Source: Paenibacillus sp. HWE-109
Lineage (GTDB): Bacteria; Bacillota; Bacilli; Paenibacillales; NBRC-103111
NCBI RefSeq assembly: GCF_022163125.1
Contig: NZ_CP091881.1
Coordinates: 8,326,501-8,390,500 of the forward strand
DNA length: 64,000 bases
Reading direction: 5' to 3'
Shown: positions 9,058 through 16,683 of the stretch, piece after piece
How the letters are laid out: every line of letters starts with the position of its first letter
How positions within the stretch are numbered: position 1 is the stretch's first letter
Program-made: the position numbers and the translations under genes
The notes under the pieces: model-generated
The model's database searches: none
What the model saw: the letters and a program-made list of their open reading frames with translations, nothing else
What the model was told of the DNA's origin: nothing

Positions 9058-9855
9058 ATGAACGAGTCTCTGGATAAAAAAGTAACGATCATCACCCCGG
9101 AGCAGGTGCAGCTGCAATTCCATACAGCAGGCATCGGCAGCCGATCGCTGGCGCACATCCTTGATGCGCTGATTTTGCTAGTCGTCAACAGTCTTTTATT
9201 TGTATTTGCGCTGCTCGTAAGCCGATTATATTCAGGCAGCTGGCTGCCTGCTGTAGCCGATTACTTGTTGGCATTTTCGATTATTTTGTTAATCTTGCTC
9301 AATTTAGGGTATTTTGTTTGTACAGAAGCTTATATGGGCGGACAAACATGGGGCAAAAGATGGCTTGGGCTGCGCGTGCTTCAAAACAACGGCCAATCCG
9401 CTACGTTGTTATCCATCCTTATTCGCAATCTATTTCGACTGCTCGATATGATGCCGACGTTTTATTTTCTAGGCGCCGTCAGCATTCTGTTTAGCGCCAA
9501 AGATAAGCGCATCGGGGATATGGTCGCTGGGACAATCGTGGTTGTCGAAGCGCGATTCGAACGGATGAAACGCCGCAAACAGTTGGAGAAAGCAATCTCC
9601 AAAAAGAATTATCCGCTCCTTGCACTGGATATGGAAGAAGCCCAAAGGGCAGAGATTACAGATCAGGATTGGCAGCTCTTGCAGGCCTGGGTAGAGCGAA
9701 TACCTACGATGGCAAACGATCGTTTAGCTGAGTTAGCGAGCCCGATTGCGCAGCATTTTGCCAAGAAACTAGCGCTGAATCACTGGAGTACGCAGGATCC
9801 TGTTCTATTTTTAATTAATATCTATGAAGCTCTTAGGGCTGATTGGGAAGTATGA
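9058..9855 (+). CDS. RDD-family membrane protein
   Basis: 265 residues from ATG 9058, preceded by AAGGAG at 9047-9052. The RDD domain spans residues about 15-155: the R..aH.LDALILLVVN segment, further membrane segments and the conserved GGQTWGKRWLGLRVLQNNG loop, ending KDKRIGDMVAGTIVV. The C-terminal 110 residues are soluble and charged. RDD proteins are small integral membrane proteins, several linked to Na+/H+ exchange or transport; no specific substrate can be read here. Divergent from the SpoIIM-family gene (84 bases between start codons). Confidence 0.88.
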   Translation: MNESLDKKVTIITPEQVQLQFHTAGIGSRSLAHILDALILLVVNSLLFVFALLVSRLYSGSWLPAVADYLLAFSIILLILLNLGYFVCTEAYMGGQTWGKRWLGLRVLQNNGQSATLLSILIRNLFRLLDMMPTFYFLGAVSILFSAKDKRIGDMVAGTIVVVEARFERMKRRKQLEKAISKKNYPLLALDMEEAQRAEITDQDWQLLQAWVERIPTMANDRLAELASPIAQHFAKKLALNHWSTQDPVLFLINIYEALRADWEV

Positions 9856-9877
9856 GGAAGACGAGAGGAGGAGCATG

Positions 9878-10564
9878 ATGGGATACACAGCTATTGTTGC
9901 CGGAGGCACGGGACTTGTTGGCAGTGAATTGATTCAGTTATTGCTGCAAGATCGCGCCTATGAAAGAGTGATTGCATTGGTCCGCACAAACATACAGACG
10001 CAGTACCTGCAGGGCAGTGAGAAACTGGTTCAGATTGTAACAGATTTCAATCACTTGGACGCGGATGTTCCTGCTTCTGATATTGAGCACGCGCATGTGT
10101 TCTGTACACTGGGCACGACGATCAAGAAAGCGGGCTCGCAAGAGCAGTTTCGCAAAGTGGATCTGACCTATCCGTTGAATCTTGCAGAGTTGGCAAGTGT
10201 TCACAATGCGGATGTGTTTGCGATCGTGACAGCTATGGGCGCGAACAGCAAGTCCACGATCTTTTACAATCGGGTGAAGGGTGAGGTCGAGGAGAAACTA
10301 AGAGAGCTAAATCTCCCAGCGTTATACATGCTTCGTCCTTCTCTGATACTGGGTGATCGCAAGGAAGTTCGCGCGGGAGAGAAGATTGGCAGCTTGGTAT
10401 CGCGGGCGGTAGCGCCGCTCATGATCGGCGGACTTCGGACGTATCGGCCTATCCAGGCGAAGGTTATTGCCGCAGGATTAATCGCATCGGCCAAATCAGG
10501 TCGTGCGGGGGCGCACGTTGTGCTGTCATCACAGATTGCCGAACTTGGGGATATCCTGAATTAA
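9878..10564 (+). CDS. NAD(P)-binding Rossmann oxidoreductase (SDR-like, TIP30/HTATIP2-like)
   Basis: 228 residues. The N-terminus has the dinucleotide-binding motif VAGGTGLVGSELIQLL (GGTGxxG), then an FCTLGTTIKKAGSQEQFRKVD segment and a VTAMGANSKSTIFYNRVKGEVEEKL segment with the Tyr-x3-Lys of the atypical SDR family. This pattern matches small cytosolic oxidoreductases related to TIP30/YwnB-like proteins; substrate unknown. ATG 9878 is best spaced from AGGAGG at 9866-9871 (ATG 9875 is possible). The coding region begins just after the end of the RDD gene, so the two are probably cotranscribed. Confidence 0.85.
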   Translation: MGYTAIVAGGTGLVGSELIQLLLQDRAYERVIALVRTNIQTQYLQGSEKLVQIVTDFNHLDADVPASDIEHAHVFCTLGTTIKKAGSQEQFRKVDLTYPLNLAELASVHNADVFAIVTAMGANSKSTIFYNRVKGEVEEKLRELNLPALYMLRPSLILGDRKEVRAGEKIGSLVSRAVAPLMIGGLRTYRPIQAKVIAAGLIASAKSGRAGAHVVLSSQIAELGDILN

Positions 10565-10607
10565 TGAAAAAATGGTTAATAAATACAGCAATTCGTGATA
10601 TACTCAT

Positions 10608-10644
10608 ACAATGTTTCAAGTTTGTAATATATAAACAACATTGT
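10608..10644. repeat. Inverted repeat in the leader of the DUF2167 gene
   Basis: ACAATGTT at 10608-10615 is repeated as its exact complement AACATTGT at 10637-10644, 21 bases apart and ending 22 bases before the start codon. It could form an mRNA hairpin near the RBS or be an operator. The flanking TATACT (10599-10604) is a possible -10. Confidence 0.35.
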
Positions 10645-10666
10645 AGAGGGTATGGGGGACAACGGA

Positions 10667-11521
10667 ATGCTTAAACGAATAGGCTGGATGGCACTTATTT
10701 TATGTATGGTGGCAGGCAGCAGTGCAAGTGCAGAAGAAAGTACAAGTAAGTACACTTGGATTGAAGGCGGTAAAATAGTAGATTTGGGTCCGATAGCTGC
10801 GATTGATCTTGGACCGGAATTTGTGTTTCTGGATGCCGAGAATACGAAGAAAATGAGTAAAGAAAATCATGAATCTGTCACAGGCAATGAGATGGGCAGT
10901 ATTTTTCCTAAAAACGCCGATCAGACATGGACGGTCATTCTGGAATATGAGAAATCAGGTCATATCAAAGATGATGAAAAGACGAAGATCGATGCCAAAG
11001 ATCTGTTGAATAGTTATAAAAAAGGGACTGAAGCTGCCAATAAAGAACGCCAAGAGGGGCAGCGAATTCATGTGAAGGGTTGGGATATTGAACCTTTTTA
11101 TGATGAAAAAACACATGGACTTACGTGGTCTTTGCTGGCAGAGGATGACAATAAAGCAACGTTTCTTAACTACAATACGCGAATCTTAACGAGGGAAGGG
11201 AATATTTCTGTTATCCTAGTCTCAGATCCTGCGCATCGTGAAGCGGATAAGAAGGTGCTTGCTGAGAAGTTATTGCCTAAGTTAACGATGAAGCCAGGTG
11301 AGAAGTACGAGGATTTCAATCCTGCCAAAGATAAGATGTCTGAATACGGACTTAGCGCGCTGATACTTGGAGGAGCAGGACTAGCTGTGGCTAAGAAGGT
11401 CGGTTTCATTGCTCTCATTCTTGTCTTTCTAAAGAAGTTCGCAGTTCTCATCGTAATTGCTCTTGGAGCTGTTTGGACGTTTATCAAAAAAAGATTTCAG
11501 CGGCGAGATATGAACGGTTAA
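10667..11521 (+). CDS. DUF2167 membrane protein
   Basis: 284 residues from ATG 10667 (GGGGG at 10654-10658; an ATG at 10652 has no usable RBS). A signal peptide covers residues 1-22 (IGWMALILCMVAGSSASA). The exported part carries the DUF2167 consensus: DLGPEFVFLDAENTKKM, GSIFPKNADQTW, EYEKSGHIKDDEK, GWDIEPFYDEKTHGLTW and NISVILVSDP. Two C-terminal hydrophobic stretches (LGGAGLAVAKKVGFIALIL and VLIVIALGAVWTFIKK) end in a basic tail. The family is found in envelope-stress and cold-shock contexts in some bacteria, but no activity is established. Confidence 0.85.
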   Translation: MLKRIGWMALILCMVAGSSASAEESTSKYTWIEGGKIVDLGPIAAIDLGPEFVFLDAENTKKMSKENHESVTGNEMGSIFPKNADQTWTVILEYEKSGHIKDDEKTKIDAKDLLNSYKKGTEAANKERQEGQRIHVKGWDIEPFYDEKTHGLTWSLLAEDDNKATFLNYNTRILTREGNISVILVSDPAHREADKKVLAEKLLPKLTMKPGEKYEDFNPAKDKMSEYGLSALILGGAGLAVAKKVGFIALILVFLKKFAVLIVIALGAVWTFIKKRFQRRDMNG

Positions 11522-11567
11522 TAAGAGGACAGTGGAGCGGCACAAGAGCAGCGATTGCACTAGCATA

Positions 11568-11596
11568 TCGACGAAAGTGCTTCTTCCTGCTATGAT
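11568..11596 (+). promoter_or_regulatory. Possible promoter of the Dabb gene
   Basis: TCGACG at 11568-11573 and TATGAT at 11591-11596 are spaced by 17 bases and lie about 55 bases before the ATG. Each hexamer matches the sigma-A consensus at four or five of six positions. Confidence 0.35.
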
Positions 11597-11651
11597 TAAA
11601 CACGTTAATTATCAACGTTGTATAACGTTTGGAAGAAAGTGGGTTTCTATC

Positions 11652-11945
11652 ATGATTGATCACATTGTACTCGTTAAATTCGGAGAGACGACGACAAACG
11701 CGCAGATGCAAGAGGTTGTAGACCGTTTCAAAGCTCTGAGAGCTCATTTGACAGGTATCGTCGATATTCAAGCCGGCATTAACTTTTCTGAGAAGAACAA
11801 AGGGTATCAAGTTGTTTTATCCGTGCGTTTTGAAGATCGAGCAGCGCTTGAAGCTTATGGTCCTAACCCGGAGCATCAAGCGGTTGCCGCCTATATCAGA
11901 GAAGTAGGTCGAGAAGACAGTTTAATTGTGGATATCGAAATTTAA
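11652..11945 (+). CDS. Dabb-domain (stress-responsive alpha/beta barrel) protein
   Basis: 97 residues. The opening MIDHIVLVKFGETTTNAQMQ, the central DIQAGINFSEKNKGYQVVL and the ending EDRAALEAYGPNPEHQAV make a complete Dabb ferredoxin-like fold. Members are dimeric small cytosolic proteins; some are stress-induced and some are enzymes, and nothing here narrows it further. ATG 11652 is chosen because the family starts exactly here; a purine-rich GGAAGAAAGTGGG lies upstream. A strong terminator follows. Confidence 0.85.
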   Translation: MIDHIVLVKFGETTTNAQMQEVVDRFKALRAHLTGIVDIQAGINFSEKNKGYQVVLSVRFEDRAALEAYGPNPEHQAVAAYIREVGREDSLIVDIEI

Positions 11946-11953
11946 AGATGAGC

Positions 11954-11990
11954 GACGGGTAGGGACATGGTCCTTGCCCGTCTTTTTTTT
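11954..11990 (+). terminator. Rho-independent terminator after the Dabb gene
   Basis: GACGGG..AGGGAC pairs with GTCCTT.GCCCGTC around an ATG loop and is followed by eight T. Confidence 0.92.
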
Positions 11991-12103
11991 GGGAACCAGA
12001 GGGCATTTTGCGGATTTTATACGAATGGGGGAGTTCGTCCAATCTATTAAACTAGCAGATACATATCATATCTTATCTTAACAAGAGAGGAGAGGATTAT
12101 ATA

Positions 12104-12520
12104 ATGGCTAATCAAATTGAAAGTTACCAAGGCATTACGGTTACACCAGTGACGGACGGGGTGCAAATTCCGGTCCCCTTGACGCCGGCTGGTGTCGGCA
12201 TTGCGGAGGTTCGGGTTTCCGTTCCAGGCACTTTTCCCAACGTTGTTGAAGTAAAAGCGACTGTGGGGATAAGAGGAGATGCGGGAACTGGAAGTGTATT
12301 GTTCCGTATTTTCCGGGACGGGCATGAAATCTACTATGCTCGTTTGGGGATCGAAGCTAGTTTCGAGAAATATTATGTTCCTACGCTGCAAGCAATCGAC
12401 GTCAACCCGCCGCAAGGATCGCACGGTTACACATTGTCCATTGAGGCTTTAACACCTGGTTTATCTGTAACGGTTATTGGACCGATTACAATGAGCGCTT
12501 TGGTAATTAACGCAATCTAA
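12104..12520 (+). CDS. Small beta-rich protein, possibly spore-surface associated
   Basis: 138 residues, start ATG 12104 after AGAGAGGAGAGG (12084-12095). The sequence is composed of alternating hydrophobic beta strands (GVGIAEVRVSVPGTFPNVVE, SVLFRIFRDGHEIYYARLG, SVTVIGPITMSALVINAI) with no signal peptide, cysteines or membrane segment. This is the look of a single jelly-roll-like domain, a shape often seen in spore coat or exosporium proteins, but I do not recognise the family. Upstream, CATATCTTA at 12067-12075 matches the mother-cell sigma-K -10 pattern CATAnnnTA, with an AC at 12051-12052; this is weak support for late sporulation expression. Confidence 0.7.
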   Translation: MANQIESYQGITVTPVTDGVQIPVPLTPAGVGIAEVRVSVPGTFPNVVEVKATVGIRGDAGTGSVLFRIFRDGHEIYYARLGIEASFEKYYVPTLQAIDVNPPQGSHGYTLSIEALTPGLSVTVIGPITMSALVINAI

Positions 12521-12526
12521 TACAAT

Positions 12527-12572
12527 AAGCCTCCGATTCCACGTTTGTAGGTGGGGTTGGGGGCTTGTTTGT
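12527..12572. terminator. Long hairpin terminator between convergent genes
   Basis: Sixteen bases at 12527-12542 pair fully (with G-U pairs) with 12551-12566, around an 8-base loop. It sits between the stop of the beta-rich protein and the stop of the convergent AraC gene. The T-run is short, so termination efficiency is uncertain. Confidence 0.7.
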
Positions 12573-12584
12573 GCTTTAAGATTG

Positions 12585-13439
12585 CTAACTTTTCTGTTCT
12601 TTGCGATAGACAGAAGGCGCTGTGCCGGTCCATTTGCGGAATTGCTTCGAGAAATACAGAGCATCATTGAAGCCGACCGAGGAGGCCACCTGATCAATGG
12701 TCATGGACGTTTCTAGCAGCTGCTTGGCGCGTTCCATACGGATTTTGAATAAATACTGCATAGGCGCGAAGCCGGTGTATTGTTTGAACATTTTACATAA
12801 ATAGGTTCGATGGTACCCCAATTTGTGAGCCAGCTCTTCAATGGATACCGTTTGGGTGTATTGCAGCTCCAAGTAACGGATGGCTTGACCAATTTGACGT
12901 TCAATGTCCGTTTCGGTAACAGGCTTGGCTGTCATTTGGTGCGTATTTGACCGCCCTAGCTCGCGGATCAGGAGCCTAAGCCATCCTGCGGCTTCCATAT
13001 CTTCCATAACCGGAAAGGCAGATTGCTGAAAGCTGGAACGAATATGGCGGTAATGATGCCTGAGAACACGCGGGCTGCACCCCGAAATAACAGCATTCTC
13101 TGGTGTTACGCCGATTTGGGAAAGCATCATTCCCGCTGCTCGTCCAGTAAAGGCTACCCACGTATAGTGCCATGGTTGATGGGCATCGGCAATGTAATTA
13201 AACAGTTCCCCTGGGAAGATGAAGAAGGTATCTCCGGTTTTGCAGGGATAGGAACGGTTGTTCATCTCAAAAGTACCCTCGCCGGCTTGCACCGTATGAA
13301 TGAGATAATAATCGTGAACCGCCGGCCCCATTTTGTGAAGGGGCACGGGTTTGCCATCGCCGCTGAAAAGCACGGATAATTCATTGCTGCTGTGATGAGG
13401 ATTAATCGTTAAGTTGAAATAAGTATGGTCCGCATTCAT
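12585..13439 (-). CDS. AraC-family regulator of the adjacent alpha-galactosidase
   Basis: 284 residues. The N-terminal 150 residues form a cupin-like sugar-binding arm (HTVQAGEGTFEMNNRSY, DTFFIFPGELFNYIADAHQP), and the C-terminal 100 residues hold two helix-turn-helix motifs (SIEELAHKLGYHRTYLCKMF and TIDQVASSVGFNDALYFSKQ) with the family ending WTGTAPSVYR. It is transcribed divergently from melA, 145 bases away, which points to a melibiose/raffinose-type activator. AGAGG lies upstream of the ATG at 13439. Confidence 0.92.
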   Translation of the reverse strand: MNADHTYFNLTINPHHSSNELSVLFSGDGKPVPLHKMGPAVHDYYLIHTVQAGEGTFEMNNRSYPCKTGDTFFIFPGELFNYIADAHQPWHYTWVAFTGRAAGMMLSQIGVTPENAVISGCSPRVLRHHYRHIRSSFQQSAFPVMEDMEAAGWLRLLIRELGRSNTHQMTAKPVTETDIERQIGQAIRYLELQYTQTVSIEELAHKLGYHRTYLCKMFKQYTGFAPMQYLFKIRMERAKQLLETSMTIDQVASSVGFNDALYFSKQFRKWTGTAPSVYRKEQKS

Positions 13440-13488
13440 GGAAGCCTCTTCTGTTTTTAATTTCAGAGTAACCTAATAAACTACAAAT

Positions 13489-13517
13489 GTCCATATAGGA
13501 GTTCATTCGTTCCATAT
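13489..13517 (+). promoter_or_regulatory. Candidate AraC-type direct-repeat operator upstream of melA
   Basis: GTCCATAT at 13489-13496 and TTCCATAT at 13510-13517 are direct repeats exactly 21 bases apart, two helical turns, the usual geometry for an AraC-family activator dimer. A TATAGT -10-like box follows at 13538-13543 with no good -35, as expected for an activated promoter. Confidence 0.5.
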
Positions 13518-13584
13518 GTTTGCACGGGATCCTGCGCTATAGTGAAGATAGGAATAGCGACCACATAATAGAGGAGAATGAGAC

Positions 13585-14883
13585 ATGTCCAAGATTACTT
13601 TTCTGGGTGCAGGAAGTACGGTTTTTGCGAAAAATGTGTTGGGAGATTGCTTGCTTACACCCGCTCTGCAAGGCTTTGAAATCGCTCTCTTTGATATTGA
13701 TCATGTACGTTTGCAAGACTCAGCCAACATGCTGAATAATATTAAGAAAACAAGTGGAAGCACTTCTACAATTAAAGTTTATACGGACCGCAAAGAAGCT
13801 CTTAGCGGAGCTAAATATGTGGTTAATGCAATCCAAGTAGGTGGCTATGATCCATGTACAATTACGGATTTCGAAATCCCGAAAAAATACGGTTTGCGTC
13901 AAACCATTGCAGATACGGTAGGGATCGGTGGTATTTTCCGCAACTTACGTACGATACCTGTGATGCTGGATTTCGCAGCTGATGTCCGTGAAGTTTGTCC
14001 GGATGCGCTGTTCCTCAACTATACGAACCCGATGGCTGTTTTGACGAATGTAATGAATACTTACGGTGGTGTGCGTACGGTTGGTTTGTGTCACAGTGTG
14101 CAAACCTGTATTCCAGAGCTGTTCAAAAGCTTAGGTTTGGAGAAAGAAGGCGTGAAAGCCAAAATTGCCGGCATCAACCATATGGCATGGTTGCTTGAAG
14201 TAACGAAGGATGGCATTGATTTGTACCCGGAAATCAAGAAGCGGGCTGCCGAGAAGCAGCAAGAGAAACACAAGGATATGGTTCGCTTCGAAATGATGCT
14301 GAAGTTCGGACACTACATTACGGAATCTTCCGAGCATAATGCGGAGTACCATCCGTATTTCATCAAACGCAGTTATCCAGAGCTGGTTGATCGCTTCAAC
14401 ATTCCGCTGGATGAGTATCCGCGCCGCTGTATCGACCAAATTAGCAGATGGAAGCAGATGCGCGAGGATCTCGTTAACGATGCCAACTTGACGCATGAGC
14501 GCTCCCATGAATATGCTTCTTATATTTTCGAAGCGATTGAGACGGACGTTCCGTACAAAATTGGCGGTAACGTCATGAATACCGGCTTAATCACCAACTT
14601 GCCGCGCGAAGCTTGCGTCGAAGTGCCTTGCTTGGTAGATCGCAACGGTGTTACGCCTACCTATGTAGGGGATCTGCCGCCGCAGCTTGCAGCGCTTAAC
14701 CGTACGAACATCAATACGCAGCTATTGACGATTGAAGCTGCCATTACGCGCAAACGCGAGCATATCTACCACGCGGCTATGCTGGATCCTCATACAGCGG
14801 CAGAACTGTCCATGGACGACATCGTCGCGATGTGTGATGAATTAATCGAAGCACATGGCAAATGGCTGCCGGAGTATCACTAG
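13585..14883 (+). CDS. melA: Glycoside hydrolase family 4 alpha-galactosidase
   Basis: 432 residues. The N-terminus KITFLGAGSTVFAKNVL is the NAD-binding start of GH4 enzymes; NYTNPMAVLTN, GLCHSVQ (metal-binding Cys) and GINHMAW (metal-binding His) follow in order. GH4 enzymes need NAD+ and a divalent metal (Mn2+) and cleave by oxidation-elimination at C3. The combination with LRQTIADTVGIGGIFRNLRT matches the MelA branch, so melibiose or raffinose-type alpha-galactosides are the likely substrates. The protein is cytoplasmic. GAGGAG at 13571-13576 precedes the ATG. Regulation is probably by the divergent AraC protein; no sugar transporter is encoded beside it. Confidence 0.92.
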   Translation: MSKITFLGAGSTVFAKNVLGDCLLTPALQGFEIALFDIDHVRLQDSANMLNNIKKTSGSTSTIKVYTDRKEALSGAKYVVNAIQVGGYDPCTITDFEIPKKYGLRQTIADTVGIGGIFRNLRTIPVMLDFAADVREVCPDALFLNYTNPMAVLTNVMNTYGGVRTVGLCHSVQTCIPELFKSLGLEKEGVKAKIAGINHMAWLLEVTKDGIDLYPEIKKRAAEKQQEKHKDMVRFEMMLKFGHYITESSEHNAEYHPYFIKRSYPELVDRFNIPLDEYPRRCIDQISRWKQMREDLVNDANLTHERSHEYASYIFEAIETDVPYKIGGNVMNTGLITNLPREACVEVPCLVDRNGVTPTYVGDLPPQLAALNRTNINTQLLTIEAAITRKREHIYHAAMLDPHTAAELSMDDIVAMCDELIEAHGKWLPEYH

Positions 14884-14904
14884 GTTTTGAGGAAGCACTA
14901 AAGC

Positions 14905-14951
14905 TAAGAGGCTGGCTCTGAAGGTTGAAAAACCTGGGGCGGCCTCTTTGG
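14905..14951 (+). terminator. Probable terminator of melA
   Basis: TAAGAGGCT (14905-14913) pairs with GGCCTCTTT at 14941-14949, enclosing a smaller AGGTTGAAAAACCT hairpin. The T-run is only three bases long. Confidence 0.6.
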
Positions 14952-14954
14952 CTT

Positions 14955-15180
14955 GGCTGGCGGTGGTGATGCTGTAGTGCTGGAGGCGAGAGTGGGAGCT
15001 GGGCTGAGCGGGGCAGGGCAGAGCGGGGCAGAGCGGGGCAGAGCGGGGCAGGGTCGAGCAGAAGCAGGGAAGAGCCGAGCTGAGCTGAGAGGGCAGGGCA
15101 GGGCTGTGCAGGGCCGGGCCGAGCAGAGCAGAGCCGAGCAGAGCCGAGCAGAGCAGAGCAGAGCAAGCCGGGCCGACTCA
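14955..15180 (+). repeat. GC-rich GAGCN pentamer / GAGCGGGGCA decamer repeat tract
   Basis: From about 15000 the sequence is almost entirely built of GAGCN words: three copies of the decamer GAGCGGGGCA near 15022-15051, then GAGCA, GAGCC and GGGCA pentamers to 15170. The five-base period shifts the reading frame at every unit and both strands are open by composition only, so the apparent Arg/Ala/Gln-rich reading frames are not credible genes. Shorter blocks of the same words (GAGCC, GAGTC) recur at 15855-15892 and 16412-16471 inside the neighbouring repeats. Confidence 0.85.
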
Positions 15181-15196
15181 TAATCAAACTACCACG

Positions 15197-15380
15197 CTAA
15201 CGAACTGCATGATGCTTATAATCAAGAAACTGGCTACTTTGAAGAACTAACGAACTCAACAGGCGGTATGAAGGCGCGAATAGGCGGAATGGTGGTCATT
15301 TACATGAGATAACGCTTCTGGAACGCGTTAGGTTTTTAAATTGCCCTATTTTGGCCAAATAAGGGTTATTAAGTTCGTAA
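15197..15380 (+). repeat. 184-bp intergenic element, copy A1
   Basis: Begins CTAACGAACTG and ends AGTTCGTAA, 184 bases. It contains an internal CTAACGAACTCAACAGG and the hairpin TAACGC..GCGTTA. The flanks from 15183 (AATCAAACT) to 15453 are also shared with copy A2. Confidence 0.85.
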
Positions 15381-15469
15381 ACTAGCTGTGTTCTAGTTGC
15401 AATAGCCCCTTGTGGCAGCCTTTGGTGAAGCTGAGCACAGCCAAGCCTCCTAACAATCAAACTGCTGCG

Positions 15470-15653
15470 CTAACGAACTGCATGATGCTTATAGGCAAGA
15501 AACTGGCTACTTTGAAGAACTAACGAACTCAACAGGTGTTATGAAGGCGCGAATAGGTGGAATGGTAGTCATTTACATGAGATAACGCTTCTGGAACGCG
15601 TTAGGTTTTTAAATTGCCTTAATTTGGCCAAATAAGGGTTATTGGGTTCGTAA
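15470..15653 (+). repeat. 184-bp intergenic element, copy A2
   Basis: Same termini and same length (184 bases) as copy A1, with only scattered substitutions. The unit with flanks lies directly behind A1, 273 bases downstream. Confidence 0.85.
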
Positions 15654-15712
15654 AATAGCCGTGTTCTAGTTGCAATGGCCCCTTGTGGCAGTCATTGGTG
15701 GAACTGAGCACC

Positions 15713-15900
15713 GGACATCAGAATATCACTGGCCATCAAAATTTCAGTAGAGTTAAGGTTGAAATTCAGCCTTAAAGCGGAGTCTGGAGCCAAAGTGTGG
15801 CTTGTAACGCTGAAAAACAGCGTTATAGGTCACGCCGAGGTAAATCGGGCTGAATCGAGCCGATCCGAGTCGAGTCGGCCGAGCACAGCCCAACCTCCTA
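15713..15900 (+). repeat. Second repeat family, copy B1
   Basis: Begins GGACATCAGAATATCACTGG and continues through a hairpin TAACGCTG-AAAAA-CAGCGTTA (15805-15825) into a short GAGCC/GAGTC tract that ends at the start of the next A unit. No reading frame here has an RBS. Confidence 0.8.
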
Positions 15901-15917
15901 ACAATCAAACTGCTACG

Positions 15918-16101
15918 CTAACGAACTGCATGATGCTTAAAGGCAAGAAACTGGCTACTTTGAAGAACTAACGAACTCAACAGGCGTTATGAAGGTGCGA
16001 ATAGGTGGAATGGTAGTCATTTACATGAGATAACGCTTCTGGAACGCGTTAGGTTTTTAAATTGCCCTAATTTGGCCAAATAAGGGTTATTGGGTTCTTA
16101 A
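15918..16101 (+). repeat. 184-bp intergenic element, copy A3
   Basis: 184 bases again, ending GTTCTTAA instead of GTTCGTAA. Internal TAACGC/GCGTTA hairpin kept. Confidence 0.85.
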
Positions 16102-16160
16102 AGTAACCGACTTTCAGGTGCAGAAGCCCTTTGGGGCAGCTATTAGTGAAGCTGAGCACC

Positions 16161-16298
16161 GGACATCAGAATATCACTGGCCATCAAAATTTCAGTTGAG
16201 TTAAGGTTGAAATTCAGCGTTAAAGCGGAGCCTGGGGTTAAAGTGTGGCCGTTAACGCTGAAAAACAGCGTTAAGGGCAGAGAAATGGCAGGGTGAGC
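16161..16298 (+). repeat. Second repeat family, copy B2 (short)
   Basis: Starts with the same 20 bases as B1 and contains the perfect hairpin TTAACGCTG-AAAAA-CAGCGTTAA (16252-16274), but lacks the GAGCC tail. Confidence 0.8.
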
Positions 16299-16481
16299 GG
16301 CAATTCAGTTGAGTTAAGGTTGAAATTCAGCGTTAAAGCGGAGTCTGGAGCCAAAGTGTGGCTCGTAACGCTGAAAAACAGCGTTACAGGTCACGCCGAG
16401 GTAAATCGGGCTGAATCGAGCCGATCCGAGTCGAGCCGAATCGAGCCGATCCGAGTCGGTCGAGCACAGCCAAGCCGCCTC
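16299..16481 (+). repeat. Second repeat family, copy B3 (5' truncated)
   Basis: Starts in the middle of the B sequence (AATTCAGTTGAGTTAAGG), directly after B2. It has the perfect hairpin GTAACGCTG-AAAAA-CAGCGTTAC (16365-16387) and the full GAGCC/GATCC/GAGTC tail. Confidence 0.8.
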
Positions 16482-16498
16482 ATAATCAAACTGCTACG

Positions 16499-16664
16499 CT
16501 AACGAACTGCATGATGCTTATAGGCAAGAAACTGGCTACTTTGAAGAACTAACGAACTCAACAGGTGTTATGAAGGCGCGAATAGGTGGAATGGTGGTCA
16601 TTTACATGAGCTTAACGCTTCTGGAACGCGTTAGCTTTTCAAATTGAGGTCATTGAGTTCGTAA
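16499..16664 (+). repeat. 184-bp intergenic element, copy A4 with an internal deletion
   Basis: Same termini (CTAACGAACTG ... GAGTTCGTAA) but 166 bases long; about 18 bases including the TTTGGCCAAATAAGG segment are missing near the 3' end. Confidence 0.8.
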
Positions 16665-16683
16665 AGTAGCCGACTTAGGCAAC

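Noticed and set aside
8974..9156. N-terminal extension of the SpoIIM-family gene to 9156 and of the RDD gene to 8905
   Set aside because: Both would cross the divergent promoter region and each other's starts; the inner ATGs have good RBS.
14953..15183. An Arg/Ala/Gln/Gly-rich reading frame on the plus strand and a Pro/Ala/Leu-rich frame on the minus strand across the GAGCN tract
   Set aside because: The frames exist only because the five-base repeat lacks stop codons; no RBS, no family likeness, and the repeat period shifts frame.
15759..16502. Two similar short frames starting LKFSLKAESGAKVW and LKFSVKAESGAKVW-like
   Set aside because: They are the same piece of repeat family B read twice; the similarity is due to the DNA repeat, and the hairpin arms cross the frame.
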